A stretch of DNA of 64,000 nucleotides. It comes from Lolliginicoccus suaedae. Lineage in GTDB: Bacteria > Actinomycetota > Actinomycetes > Mycobacteriales > Mycobacteriaceae. Within the stretch, counting starts at the first letter, position 1. Each line of letters begins with the position of its first letter. Under the pieces are notes generated by a model. That model was not told the origin of the DNA, did not search any database, and saw only the letters and a program-made list of their open reading frames with translations. Below are positions 45,709 through 56,244 of this stretch, in pieces. The stretch spans positions 235,846-299,845 of the forward strand of contig NZ_VSSO01000002.1 in the NCBI RefSeq assembly GCF_008312885.1. The letters are read 5' to 3'. The position numbers and the translations under genes were made by a program.

Positions 45709-46839
45709 TCAGCAGACGCACGACGTATCGCAGCAGCTCACGTCCTCCACCCACATTCCGGAGGTCTTCCATGCCTTCAACGCGCTGGTGTCCATCCCGA
45801 GCCGCGAGCCGACGGTGTGCGCCACATGCGCGAAGCGCTGGCGGAACTTGTAGACGAAGCACAGGTGCAGGCGCGCGTGCCGCACGGCAGGGCCCGCGAG
45901 GAACAAACCCGGCGTGATGGTGGATTCGTCATTGCCAGTCAGTGCTGGCCACCCGTCGGCGCGGCTGTCGAAGAGATGCTCGACAGGTCCGAGGTGCGGT
46001 CGATAGCCAGTGGCGAGGACGGGCCGCGCGGCCGAGGACAGCGTTGTGCCGTCACTGGCCGTCACCACGTAGTGCCCACCGCGAGCCTCGACGGAGCTCG
46101 CGGAGACCTCGCCGCGCAGATGGAGGCGGCCGGTGGCGCGGGCCTCGCGGAGCCTCGCCTGGGATCGGGGCGAGAGCGTGACCGAGGGATCCGAGCTCGC
46201 GCGCTCCCACGGCGTCTCCGGGTCCAGGACGGTTACCTGGTGGCCCCGCGAGGCCAGCGTGCAGGCGATGTCGATGCCGGACTCGTAGCCGCCGATGACG
46301 ATCACGGGATCATGCTCCGGTGGGTCCCAGGCTTTCGGATCGCTGCTGTGGATAGCCAGATCGGCGCCAGGGATCGCGGCGATGGCGGGACGGGCGAACT
46401 CGCCGCCTGCCCACACGACCGTGCGAGCGGTGAGCACCCCCCGCGCGGTCGTCACCTGGAACTGCTCATCATCGGTGGGGGTGACCTGCTCGACCGCTGT
46501 GTGCTCGACGACGGGCACCTCGTAGTGCTCGGTGATCTTTCGCAGGTAGTGGGCATACTCCTCGCCGGAGGGGTAGTCGGTCTGCAGCAGCAGGGCGGGG
46601 GAGGTGCGGGGGTGGATCGCGTTGAGATCGATCGCGCCGAACGCGTTGCCCGTGAACGACGGCGTGAGGAGGTTCATCGCGGCGGGCCACTGCTCGAACG
46701 TGTGCCCGATGGTGGCTTGCTCGAGAACGCCGTAGGTGATGCCATCGACCGCTTGGAGAGCTAGCGCGGTGCCCAGCCCAGCGGGACCGGCGCCGATCAC
46801 GAGGGCGTCAACGGTGGGGGACAGGCTCGGGTTGCTCAT
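45709..46839 (-). CDS. FAD/NAD(P)-dependent oxidoreductase with Cys-rich C-terminus
   Basis: A 376-residue flavoprotein with an FAD motif VIGAGPAGLGTALAL near the N-terminus, the sequence PSFTGNAFGAIDLN, and a second nucleotide motif VIGGYESGIDIAC, as in the flavin monooxygenase/thioredoxin-reductase-like group. It ends in a cysteine cluster (Cys369, Cys370, Cys374, Cys376 in SCCDTSCVC), which could bind a soft metal or arsenical. It overlaps the Acr3-like transporter gene upstream by 32 bases, so the two products probably act in one pathway, perhaps arsenite or thiol-metal detoxification. Confidence 0.8.
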   Translation of the reverse strand: MSNPSLSPTVDALVIGAGPAGLGTALALQAVDGITYGVLEQATIGHTFEQWPAAMNLLTPSFTGNAFGAIDLNAIHPRTSPALLLQTDYPSGEEYAHYLRKITEHYEVPVVEHTAVEQVTPTDDEQFQVTTARGVLTARTVVWAGGEFARPAIAAIPGADLAIHSSDPKAWDPPEHDPVIVIGGYESGIDIACTLASRGHQVTVLDPETPWERASSDPSVTLSPRSQARLREARATGRLHLRGEVSASSVEARGGHYVVTASDGTTLSSAARPVLATGYRPHLGPVEHLFDSRADGWPALTGNDESTITPGLFLAGPAVRHARLHLCFVYKFRQRFAHVAHTVGSRLGMDTSALKAWKTSGMWVEDVSCCDTSCVC

Positions 46840-47839
46840 GGGTGCTCCTTGCGGCGGGTGTGCGTCGTGGTCGCTCGCGGAGGACATGCGCGAGCAGGGC
46901 GAGGTGCGGGAACTCGATGAGCATCGCGAGCACGATCGTGGCGTGCAGCACGGGCTCGTCCGGGAACGCCACGATGCTCAGGGCGAGCATCATCGGTGCG
47001 TTGCGGGCGGCGGTGGTCATCGTGAGGGTGACGCGATCCTGGCGGGGCAGGCGCAGCCGGAACGCCGCGGCGGTGGCGATGGCCAGGGACATCGCGAGGA
47101 ACAGCACGGCCGTGGCGAGCACGGGCAGGATCAGCGAGGTGTGGTCCGCCATGACGGGCGCGTTGCTCATGAAGACCTGTAGCACCAGCGCGGCGAGCAC
47201 CCAGGGCACCAGGGCATCGGCGATGCGCGTGGCCCGGGCGGGGGCTTGCGATGCCGGGGCGATGCGGGAAAGGGCGAAGCGCGCGACGACAGCCACAGCA
47301 ATGGGTGCTCCGAACCACACTGCGAGTGCCGAGCCGAGCTCCCCGATGCCCAGCGTGCCCGTGCTCGTGCCCGCGCCGAGCATCGCTACCACTGGGAACA
47401 GCAGTACCTGCCCGACCAGGTTGCCGGGGATGAGAGCCGCGGCCGCCGCTGTATTGCCTCCCGCGAGGCGGGTGAAGGCCAGGAACCAGTCCGTGCAGGG
47501 GGCCAGGAAGTACAGCATCAGCCCGAGCATCGCGGCGGGATGGCCATTCAAGGTCAGCCAGGCCAGGCCGATGCCGATGGGTGCGATGACGAGGAAGTTC
47601 AGCACGAGCGCGGCGGCGACCAATCGACCGCTAGCAAGCGCGCCGCGGATGGCCGCGAGGTCGAGCGGCAGCAGGATCAGCACGACCAGGGCGAACAGCG
47701 TCACCGTGGTGATGGTGCCTACGTGCTCGCCTGCTCCGGGGCTGAGCAATGCGGCGGCGGTGCCCACGATGATCGCGCCGACCAGGAGAAGGGGCGGCGG
47801 TGCGTGGCTGGCGCGCGGGCGTTCCAGGGTGGTGGTCAT
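46808..47839 (-). CDS. Acr3/bile acid-sodium symporter-type transporter, probable arsenite exporter
   Basis: The 343-residue protein has ten membrane segments and the sequence APCTDWFLAFTRLAGGN, close to the Acr3-type motif that carries a functionally important Cys. The family (BASS/Acr3) moves arsenite, antimonite or organic anions. A GGGAGA site precedes the ATG at 47839. It is the first gene of a two-gene operon with the Cys-tailed flavoprotein. Upstream, AT-rich DNA with GATAACGATAACC (47856-47868) may be a promoter/operator. No arsR or arsC gene is adjacent, so the substrate is not proven. Confidence 0.78.
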   Translation of the reverse strand: MTTTLERPRASHAPPPLLLVGAIIVGTAAALLSPGAGEHVGTITTVTLFALVVLILLPLDLAAIRGALASGRLVAAALVLNFLVIAPIGIGLAWLTLNGHPAAMLGLMLYFLAPCTDWFLAFTRLAGGNTAAAAALIPGNLVGQVLLFPVVAMLGAGTSTGTLGIGELGSALAVWFGAPIAVAVVARFALSRIAPASQAPARATRIADALVPWVLAALVLQVFMSNAPVMADHTSLILPVLATAVLFLAMSLAIATAAAFRLRLPRQDRVTLTMTTAARNAPMMLALSIVAFPDEPVLHATIVLAMLIEFPHLALLAHVLRERPRRTPAARSTHEQPEPVPHR

Positions 47840-47928
47840 CGTTCTCCCATAGCGTAGATAACGATAACCGTATTCATTTAATGGGTGCGGGGCAAGCGGG
47901 GGCCAAGCCCCTGGGGTGGGCATCGCGA

Positions 47929-47975
47929 GCTAGTGGAAATTTCTCCCGCTCCAGGCGGGAAAAGTTTCCACTAGC
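47929..47975. repeat. Long palindrome upstream of the Acr3-like operon
   Basis: GCTAGTGGAAATTTCTCCCGC and its counterpart ending GTTTCCACTAGC form two arms of about 22 bases with few mismatches, around a 4-base centre. It lies between the transporter promoter and the tRNA-Ser(GGA) terminator. Confidence 0.75.
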
Positions 47976-48057
47976 GACTCGCGCCGGAGCCGTCGCGCCG
48001 TCCACGCGAGGACGCGGCCAGGCGCTATCCAGCGCGACCGCCGTTCCGCCGCCAACG

Positions 48058-48104
48058 AGAAAAGGGGCTGCCCGCGCCTGCAATACAGGTACGAGCAGCC
48101 CCTT
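48058..48104 (-). terminator. Terminator of tRNA-Ser(GGA)
   Basis: On the minus strand, GGGGCTGC pairs with GCAGCCCC around a loop that can form a small internal hairpin, followed by TTTTCTC. Confidence 0.75.
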
Positions 48105-48111
48105 CTCGGAG

Positions 48112-48197
48112 CGGAGGATAGGGGATTTGAACCCCTGAGGGCTGTTAACCCAACCCGCGTTCCAGGCGAGCGCCATAGGCCACTAGGCGAATCCTCC
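48112..48197 (-). tRNA. tRNA-Ser (anticodon GGA)
   Basis: Read on the minus strand, acceptor arms GGAGGAT and ATCCTCC, anticodon loop CTGGAAC giving GGA (stem CTCGC/GCGGG with one G-T pair), a long variable arm, and T-loop GGTTCAAATCC. CCA is not encoded. Confidence 0.95.
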
Positions 48198-48327
48198 GGG
48201 GCCATCATAACCAACCGGTGGGGGCCGAGCGCAAACCGAGGCTCGGGCTAGCGGTGCGACACGCCTTCGGCGCGCGCTCCGAGGGGGTGCTCCTGCGCGA
48301 TCGTCGGCAATGTGGTTACACTGTTCC

Positions 48328-49731
<1,404 letters not shown>

Positions 49732-49769
49732 TTACCAGCTCACCGCTGGTCCTAACGGGGTTCCAGGGG

Positions 49770-50567
49770 CTAGTCCCGGGGCGCGGTGGCCCGGACATAC
49801 TGGGTCACCCCATGCACCTCCCGCTCGATGCTGGCCATGCCGCGATCCGCGAGATGCCCCGTTAGCTCGTCGAGGCCGAACATGCGCAGGCCCATCGCGC
49901 CCAGGATCCGATCCTGCCCACCGCGCACCACGCCATGCCGGGACGCGCGCGACGCCATCAGGGCTAGCCGTCCCCCTGGCCGGAGCACGCGGATCATCTC
50001 ATCGATCACCGCGAACGGCTCGGGGATCAGGTACAGCGCCGCATAGCAGGACACCGCGTCGAATGCCCCGTCGCGGAAGGGGAGCCGCGTGGCATCGGCG
50101 CGGGCATAGACCGCGTTCTTCCGCCCATTGGTGGCAACGGCACGCCGCAGCATCGGCACCGACACATCCACGCCGACGGCGATCCCCGCCTCGCCCGTGC
50201 CTCCCGCCGCAACAGCATCAGCAAAAGCACCGGTGAAGTTCCCCGGACCGCACGCCACATCAAGCACGGCATCGCCGGGGCCGAGCCCGAGCCACCGGAC
50301 GGTCTTCGCTCGCTCCTCGCGAAAGTGCCGAACGTCGAGGCCCATGAACGCCAGCACCCCGGCCGGGCGCCAGATCCGCTCATAGATCGGCGCGAGCAGC
50401 GGGAACTCCATCATCCACTGGGTCATTGAGCGCCCCGCCGTGCCTGGCGGCTCCTGTGGCAGCAGGTCGGCGAACCCCTCGGTGATGGGGATCAATCGGT
50501 CGGTCCAGGCATCGGTGAGCAGCGGCGCGAGAGCCCGGGCTTGCCAGGATGGTGCGGATCCGTCCAC
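49770..50567 (-). CDS. SAM-dependent methyltransferase (class I)
   Basis: The 265-residue protein has the SAM motif VLDVACGPGNFTGAF, a second-motif aspartate in VGVDVSVPMLRRA, ARADATRLPFRDGAFDAV and MIRVLRPGGRLAL, i.e. the Methyltransf_11 pattern. An N-terminal 90 residues precede it. The substrate cannot be assigned. GTG start at 50567. It is divergent from dnaX and convergent with the aminotransferase. Confidence 0.82.
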   Translation of the reverse strand: MDGSAPSWQARALAPLLTDAWTDRLIPITEGFADLLPQEPPGTAGRSMTQWMMEFPLLAPIYERIWRPAGVLAFMGLDVRHFREERAKTVRWLGLGPGDAVLDVACGPGNFTGAFADAVAAGGTGEAGIAVGVDVSVPMLRRAVATNGRKNAVYARADATRLPFRDGAFDAVSCYAALYLIPEPFAVIDEMIRVLRPGGRLALMASRASRHGVVRGGQDRILGAMGLRMFGLDELTGHLADRGMASIEREVHGVTQYVRATAPRD

Positions 50568-50655
50568 GATGACCTCCCTCGGGCCTCATTGTGCGCGCCC
50601 GTGCCGCCCATGTCGACCATCCGGGATAGTCGGTGCGAACCGGTAGGCTTGCCGC

Positions 50656-52962
50656 GTGGCGCTCTACCGCAAGTATCGACCCGCGACCTTTGCCGAGGTC
50701 GTCGGCCAGGAACACGTAACCGAACCGCTCAGCGTTGCGCTGCGCGCGGGCCGGATCAATCACGCATACCTGTTCTCGGGGCCGCGCGGCTGCGGAAAGA
50801 CATCCTCGGCGCGCATCCTCGCACGCTCGCTCAACTGCGTCGACGGCCCCACCCCGGAACCCTGCGGGAAGTGCTCCTCGTGCGAGGCGCTCGGTCCTGG
50901 CGGCCCGGGCAACCTTGATGTGATCGAGCTCGATGCCGCGAGCCACGGTGGTGTCGACGACACGCGCGAGCTACGGGACCGTGCCTTCTACGCACCGGCG
51001 GAATCGCGCTATCGCGTCTTCATCGTCGATGAGGCGCACATGGTCTCCAACGCGGGCTTCAACGCGCTGCTCAAGATCGTCGAGGAACCGCCCGAGCACC
51101 TGATCTTCATCTTCGCCACCACCGAGCCGGAGAAGGTGCTGCCGACGATCAAGTCGCGCACGCACCACTACCCGTTCCGGCTGCTGCCCCCGCCCGTCAT
51201 GCGCGGGCTCGTCGAACAGATCTGTGGCCGCGAGGGAGTCCGAGTCGACGACGCGGTTTTCCCGCTAGTCATCAAGGCAGGCGCTGGCTCTCCCCGCGAC
51301 ACGCTATCCGTGCTCGACCAGTTGCTCGCCGGGGCCGGCGACGAAGGCATCACCTACAACCGGGCGCTGGCCCTGCTCGGCGTCACCGACCTGGCTCTGA
51401 TCGACGCGGCCGTCGATGCGCTCGCCGAGAACGATGCGGCCGGGCTCTACGACACCATCAACCGGGTCATGGATGCCGGGTTCGATCCACGCCGCTTCGC
51501 CGCCGATCTGCTCGAGCGCTTCCGTGACCTGATCCTCGTGCAGGCCGTGCCCGAGGCCGCGGGAAACGGGCTCGTGGACGCTCCGGCGGAACAGCTCGAG
51601 CGGCTGCGGGACGACGTCGATCGGTTCGGCCCCGCAACCCTCACCCGCTACGCCGAGCTGCTCCACGACGGCCTCGCCGACATGCGCGGTGCCACCGCGC
51701 CACGCTTGCTGCTCGAGGTCCTGTGCGCCCGGATGCTGCTGCCCTCTGCATCCGACGCGGAGAGTGCCCTGCTGCAACGCCTCGAAGCGCTCGAGCGTGG
51801 CGCCCCGGCCCGTTCCGGCGGTACCGCGAGCAGCGAGCAGTCGGCAGCATCAACGGGCACTGCTGCCACTGGTGCTGAGCAGCCACCACGGTTCCAGCGT
51901 CCTTCGCTGCGGCCTGCGACCGAGCAGGAGCAGCGTCCCGCGGTGGCACCGGCCGAGGAGGGCGCTGCCGCTCCTTCCGCACGGGTCCCGGCAGCCCAGC
52001 CACAGGAAGTCCAGACTCAGGAAGTCCAGGCAACCCCGGCCCAAGAAGCCCCGGCTCCGGAATCTCTTGTGCCGGACTCTCAGCCCGAACCATCCCGCGA
52101 ACCAAGCGCCGAGGCCGCGCAGCCAGCTCCGCCGGAGCCCCCGTCCCAGCGGCCCGGCCCCACTCAGGAGTCCAGCGCCGAGTCCAAGCCCGATGCTGCT
52201 GCCCCATCGGCGAGCCAGGCCGCGCCGCCGGAGCAGGAGGCACCAGAGCAGGAGGCCCAGGGTGCCGCGCTCGATCCACGATCAGTGGAAGCAGCCTGGC
52301 CGCGCATCTGCGCCGAGGCCCGTAAGGCGAGCAAGATCATCGAAGTAATGCTCTCGGGCGCGCGGGTATCCACCACCGAAGGCAACACCATCGTGCTCAG
52401 CCACGAGACCCCGGCACTCGCGGCGCGGCTGCGCGAGCCGCGGAACGCCGCTGCGGTGCAAGCCGCCTTCAGCGCCGTCCTCAGAATCCCTGATGCCACC
52501 ATCCTGTGGTCGGGCCAGCAGCCGACAGCCCCCGCCGCGCAGCAACCGGCCCGCCAAGCCTCCGCGCAGCCCGGCCACGCGGCCAGCCACCAGCAGCAGC
52601 GGCCCGAGTTCGTGCGGCGCTCCCGCGCTTCCGCGCCGACCACGCAGGGCGGGAACCAGCGCAGCGCGCCGCCGCGATCGCCCGCGCCACCGGCGGACGA
52701 CATCCCGCCCCCGGACGATCCTGGCTACCCGGATGACCCCGGCCCGGGCGAGCCACATGGAGCTTCCCAGGCCGGTGCGAGGATGGCTGCGGCGCCGTCG
52801 GCCCCGGATCAGGGAAGGCCTCCCGAGCCAGATGATGAGGACGAGCTGCTCGCCGAGGCGCGTAGCGACACCGGTGGTGGGGATCCGGCCTCCCGCCGCG
52901 ACCCCGAGGAGATCGCCATCGAGCTCCTCGCGAACGAGCTCGGCGCCAAGCGCATCGACTAG
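50656..52962 (+). CDS. dnaX: DNA polymerase III subunits gamma/tau
   Basis: DnaX is the clamp-loader ATPase. The 768-residue protein has Walker A SGPRGCGKTSSARI, a zinc site (Cys in LNCVDGPTPEPCGKCSSC), the DEAH motif in FIVDEAHMVSNAG and the sensor region FIFATTEPEKVLPT. After about residue 375 it becomes a long Pro/Ala/Gln/Glu-rich linker with repeated QEVQ/QEAP units. A C-terminal tau-like domain follows from about residue 540. The longer-than-usual linker makes the size. No slippery heptamer for gamma production was identified by eye. The start is GTG at 50656. Confidence 0.95.
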   Translation: MALYRKYRPATFAEVVGQEHVTEPLSVALRAGRINHAYLFSGPRGCGKTSSARILARSLNCVDGPTPEPCGKCSSCEALGPGGPGNLDVIELDAASHGGVDDTRELRDRAFYAPAESRYRVFIVDEAHMVSNAGFNALLKIVEEPPEHLIFIFATTEPEKVLPTIKSRTHHYPFRLLPPPVMRGLVEQICGREGVRVDDAVFPLVIKAGAGSPRDTLSVLDQLLAGAGDEGITYNRALALLGVTDLALIDAAVDALAENDAAGLYDTINRVMDAGFDPRRFAADLLERFRDLILVQAVPEAAGNGLVDAPAEQLERLRDDVDRFGPATLTRYAELLHDGLADMRGATAPRLLLEVLCARMLLPSASDAESALLQRLEALERGAPARSGGTASSEQSAASTGTAATGAEQPPRFQRPSLRPATEQEQRPAVAPAEEGAAAPSARVPAAQPQEVQTQEVQATPAQEAPAPESLVPDSQPEPSREPSAEAAQPAPPEPPSQRPGPTQESSAESKPDAAAPSASQAAPPEQEAPEQEAQGAALDPRSVEAAWPRICAEARKASKIIEVMLSGARVSTTEGNTIVLSHETPALAARLREPRNAAAVQAAFSAVLRIPDATILWSGQQPTAPAAQQPARQASAQPGHAASHQQQRPEFVRRSRASAPTTQGGNQRSAPPRSPAPPADDIPPPDDPGYPDDPGPGEPHGASQAGARMAAAPSAPDQGRPPEPDDEDELLAEARSDTGGGDPASRRDPEEIAIELLANELGAKRID

Positions 52963-53062
52963 CGGCTATGCAGCGAACCCGCGGCCGTGCGGGTAGGCGG
53001 CCATGTCGAACCCGCGACTAGGCGGTCGTGTCGAACCTGTGGCCGTGCGCCCAGTCGGCCGC

Positions 53063-53132
53063 AAACGCGATAGAAACGTCGACGGATCGGTCGCAGCTTC
53101 TATCGCGTTTGGCAACTTCCGGTGCTTTTGCC
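53063..53132. repeat. Palindromic intergenic repeat, family A, copy 4
   Basis: AAACGCGATAGAA (53063-53075) pairs with TTCTATCGCGTTT (53098-53110). The last 35 bases are identical to those of copy 2, while the centre differs. It lies between the convergent dnaX and CFA-synthase-like genes. The same gap (52963-53253) holds an imperfect repeat around CGAACC at 52978-53037 and no gene. Confidence 0.9.
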
Positions 53133-53138
53133 GCGAGG

Positions 53139-53230
53139 CACCCGCGCCATACCCACGAGGCACCCGCGCCGCACCCGCGCCATACCCGCGCCATACCCGC
53201 GCCATACCCGCGCCATACCCGCGCCGCACC
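53139..53230. repeat. 12-bp tandem repeat tract
   Basis: Units of CCCGCGCCATAC occur about four times perfectly in 53174-53221 and more loosely on either side. It looks like a minisatellite next to the family A copy. Confidence 0.75.
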
Positions 53231-53253
53231 ACCTACCCGCACCCCAGCATCGA

Positions 53254-54621
53254 CTAGCGGCTCCACCAGGGGCGCAACGGCACTCGCGCATCGCCGGAAC
53301 TGGTGGGCTTGACCGCGAGGATCTGGTGCAGCTGGATGGAGTTCTTCTCGAACGCCACCCGCGAGCCGGCGATGTAGAGGCCCCACACGCGTGCGGTTCC
53401 CTCATCGGAGGCCGCGACGCATGCATCCCAATCGCGGGCGAGGTTGGCGTTCCAGTCGCGCAGCGTCAACGCGTAGTGCTCCCGCAGGTTCTCCTCGTGG
53501 CGCACCTCGAAGCCCGCGTCGTGCACCTCGCTGATCAGCCGTCCAGGCGAGGCGAGCTCCCCGTCGGGAAACACGTATCGGTCGATGAACTCTCCCGCAT
53601 GCTCGCTGACCAGGTTGCTCGGCCGGGTGATGCAGTGGTTCAGCAAGCGGCCGCGGGGCCGGAGCTTGCTGTGCAGGAACCGGAAGTAGCTCGGATAGTT
53701 GCGCACGCCGATGTGCTCGGTCAGCCCGATGGAGGAGATGGCGTCGAACCCGGACTCGGGGATGTCCCGGTAGTCGCAGAACCGCACCTCGGCATGGTCC
53801 TCGAGGCCCTCGCGGGCGATTGCCTCCTGCGCCCATTCGGCCTGCTGGCGGGAGAGGGTCGCGCCGATGACGGTGACACCGCGCTTGGCGGCGTAGCGCA
53901 CCATGCCGCCCCAGCCGCACCCCACGTCGAGGAGGCGGTCCCCCTCGCGCAGGCCGAGCTTGTCATGGACGAGCGCGTACTTGGCTTCCTGCGCGTCCTC
54001 GAGGGTGGTGTCCTCGCTGGCGTAGGTGGCGCAGGTGTAGGTCATCGATGGGCCGAGGATGTGCTGGTAGAACTCGTTGGAGACGTCGTAGTGATGCTGG
54101 ATGGCCGCGGCGTCGCGTGCTCGCGAGTGCAGCAGGCCCTGGGCGATGCGCCGCCAGCGGGGGAGGTGCTCCTGCGGCGGGGGAGCGATGGGGCGCAGGT
54201 TCTGCCAGCCGAGGGAGCGCACGATCGTGGCGAGCTCGACGGCCGATGGCCGGCGCACGGTCACATCGCTCGACAGGAGCTGTATCAGCGCGTACGGGTC
54301 CCCGGGGTGTGTTCCGGTGAGCACGAGGTCGCCGCTGACATAGGCGCGTGCCATGCCGAGGTCGCCGGGGGCGGAGGCGAGGTAGCGCAGCCCGCGCGGG
54401 CTGCGCAGGTGCATGCCGTACGGGGCGTCCGAGGGGCCATGCTCGGAGCCATCGTAGGCCGTGAAGCGGATGGTGCTGTTGTCGCCCAGCACCGAGCCGA
54501 CGACATCCGCGATGGTCAGAGTGTCGAGCTCGGGCAGATGTAGGAGGCTGGGTCGATGTAGGAGGCTGGGCAGCCGCATCGGAGCCATCGGTCCTGCCGG
54601 GGTCTTGATCAATGCTCTCAT
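53254..54621 (-). CDS. Cyclopropane-fatty-acyl-phospholipid synthase-family methyltransferase
   Basis: The 455-residue protein resembles the CfaS/Rv3720 group. It has an N-terminal domain of about 150 residues, then the CFA core: HHYDVSNEFYQHILGPSMTYTCATY in pieces (HYDVSNEFY; SMTYTCA), SAM motif LLDVGCGWGGM, LTEHIGVRNYPSYF and a C-terminal FPDGELASPGRLI. Family members methylenate or methylate double bonds of phospholipid acyl chains. Its start codon overlaps the stop of the FAD oxidase gene (ATGA), so the two belong together, as in mycobacteria. In the latter this pair has been implicated in making branched lipids such as tuberculostearic acid (UfaA-type systems). Confidence 0.85.
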   Translation of the reverse strand: MRALIKTPAGPMAPMRLPSLLHRPSLLHLPELDTLTIADVVGSVLGDNSTIRFTAYDGSEHGPSDAPYGMHLRSPRGLRYLASAPGDLGMARAYVSGDLVLTGTHPGDPYALIQLLSSDVTVRRPSAVELATIVRSLGWQNLRPIAPPPQEHLPRWRRIAQGLLHSRARDAAAIQHHYDVSNEFYQHILGPSMTYTCATYASEDTTLEDAQEAKYALVHDKLGLREGDRLLDVGCGWGGMVRYAAKRGVTVIGATLSRQQAEWAQEAIAREGLEDHAEVRFCDYRDIPESGFDAISSIGLTEHIGVRNYPSYFRFLHSKLRPRGRLLNHCITRPSNLVSEHAGEFIDRYVFPDGELASPGRLISEVHDAGFEVRHEENLREHYALTLRDWNANLARDWDACVAASDEGTARVWGLYIAGSRVAFEKNSIQLHQILAVKPTSSGDARVPLRPWWSR

Positions 54622-56069
54622 TGGTTTCGCACCGCCTTCGCGTACAGGTCGAGTAGCCGCGTATTGGGGTCGTAGCGTTGCTTGAGCTGGTGGTAGGCCT
54701 CGCCGCCGTAGAGCTCGTCGAACTCCGCGCGGCCGTAGTAGGAGTCCGAGTACAGGGACTTGTGCCCGTCGAGGCGGGTGACCTCGGCCTCGATCGCGCG
54801 GTTCGCATAGCCGGTCTCGTTGGCGGGGTCGGTGTGCACAGCGGACCAGAAGCCGATGTTGACGTAGGTGCGGTCCCGCCGGAGCGGGTACAGCGGCCAC
54901 GGATGCTCCTGCCGCTGGCCCGGATCGTCGTGAGTGCTGCCGCGGAGGCGCAGGGGGCACAGCCACACCGGCTCGATGGGGATGTGGGAGAGGAACCAGC
55001 GGAGGAAATCGGCGGTGTGCTCGACCGGCACCTCGATGTCCTGCACTACTCGCTCGCGCGGCGGATTACCCTTGCGGGCCTCGATGCGGTCCGACAGGTT
55101 GATCCGGTTGTCGAGGGCGAGGAGCTTCCAGTAGATGCTGGAGCGGCGCCACCGGCTCGGCCATGCGCGGCGGAGGACGGGATGCTGCGCGCCGAAGGCC
55201 CGCGAGCACCAGAACCAATCGGTGTCCCATCGCCAGAGGTAGTCGCGGATGCGCATCCGGTCCACGGCCGGGGTATCGATCTGGTCGTGCTGGATGGACC
55301 GGTAGAAGATGCGGGAGCCGGTGTAGTCGCTGACGGGGCCGGGCTCGCTCGTGAAGCGGCCGAGCACCAGGTAGCTCTCCGTGGCGGAGAACATCACGCC
55401 ATCGAGGAAATCGACCCGCTCGCCCTGGTAGGAGTGCTGCTCGGAGATGCCTGCGATCGCATCCCGCAGCGCATCGAGCTCGGGGAAGCGAACATGCCGC
55501 AGCTCCACGAAGGGCTCGACGGGCTCGAGGGTGATTCGTAGGCGCGTGGCATAGCCGAGGGTGCCGTACGAGTTGGGGAAGCCGTGGAACAGGTCGGCAT
55601 GCGGACCCGTCGGAGCGGCGGTGATGACTTCCCCAGCACCGGTGAGGATGTCCATCTCCAGCACCGACTCGTGGGGCAGGCCGTTGCGGAACGACGACGA
55701 TTCGATGCCCAGGCCCGTGACGGCCCCGCCCAGGGTGATCGTCTTGAGCTGCGGTACGACGAGTGGCATCAGGCCATGCGCGAGCGTGGCGTCGACGAGA
55801 TCCTCGTAGGTGCACATGCCGCCGACATCCGCGGTCCGGGCTTCGGGGTCGATAGAGATGACCGCGCCGAGCCCGGACACGTCCAGGCCGGGCACCCCAG
55901 TGCTAGCACGGTTCCGGAACAGGTTCGACGTCTTCTTCGCCAGGCGTACCGGAGCATCCTCGGGGAGCGCGCGGTAGCTCGCCACGAGGCGCTCCACGGC
56001 CGCAGCGTAGGTCAGCGGGCCCTCCAATGAAGGTCGCTCGCCGGGAAGCCAGGCTGTGATGCTTCGCAC
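54618..56069 (-). CDS. FAD-binding oxidoreductase (Rv3719/UfaA-associated type)
   Basis: The 483-residue protein is a VAO/FAD-binding_4-type oxidoreductase: VSGLGAVISIDPEARTADVGG, LMPLVVPQLKTITLGGAVTG and ESSSFRNGLPHESVLEMDI are the FAD-domain elements, with a long C-terminal substrate domain. Its overlap with the CFA-synthase-like gene suggests that the enzyme reduces the methylene intermediate made by that protein to a methyl branch. That is drawn from knowledge of mycobacterial UfaA/BfaAB-like pairs and is not shown here. The GTG at 56069 is used; an upstream extension to 56285 overlaps the SRPBCC gene's region. Confidence 0.8.
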   Translation of the reverse strand: MRSITAWLPGERPSLEGPLTYAAAVERLVASYRALPEDAPVRLAKKTSNLFRNRASTGVPGLDVSGLGAVISIDPEARTADVGGMCTYEDLVDATLAHGLMPLVVPQLKTITLGGAVTGLGIESSSFRNGLPHESVLEMDILTGAGEVITAAPTGPHADLFHGFPNSYGTLGYATRLRITLEPVEPFVELRHVRFPELDALRDAIAGISEQHSYQGERVDFLDGVMFSATESYLVLGRFTSEPGPVSDYTGSRIFYRSIQHDQIDTPAVDRMRIRDYLWRWDTDWFWCSRAFGAQHPVLRRAWPSRWRRSSIYWKLLALDNRINLSDRIEARKGNPPRERVVQDIEVPVEHTADFLRWFLSHIPIEPVWLCPLRLRGSTHDDPGQRQEHPWPLYPLRRDRTYVNIGFWSAVHTDPANETGYANRAIEAEVTRLDGHKSLYSDSYYGRAEFDELYGGEAYHQLKQRYDPNTRLLDLYAKAVRNQ

Positions 56070-56244
56070 ACGTCCGACTGTAGCCCTCCCGCGTGGCCGC
56101 GTGCACGGCCCCGGAGTTGCTCCTGGGTGAACTTTCTGTCGGAACCAGGCAGTATGGTCACGGCAACAGGGCAGCGGCAGAGCCATCTCATGGCGAGCCG
56201 GCCCGGCAACGAGAACCAGCCAGCAGGCTTGAAGGGAGATCGGT

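Noticed and set aside
49732-50600. dnaX programmed frameshift signal to make gamma
   Set aside because: No A- or T-rich slippery heptamer was seen in dnaX after the ATPase region; actinobacterial DnaX is generally produced without it.
53139-53230. 12-bp tandem tract as a CRISPR array or origin iterons
   Set aside because: Units abut with no spacers, and no replication initiator gene or AT-rich region adjoins.
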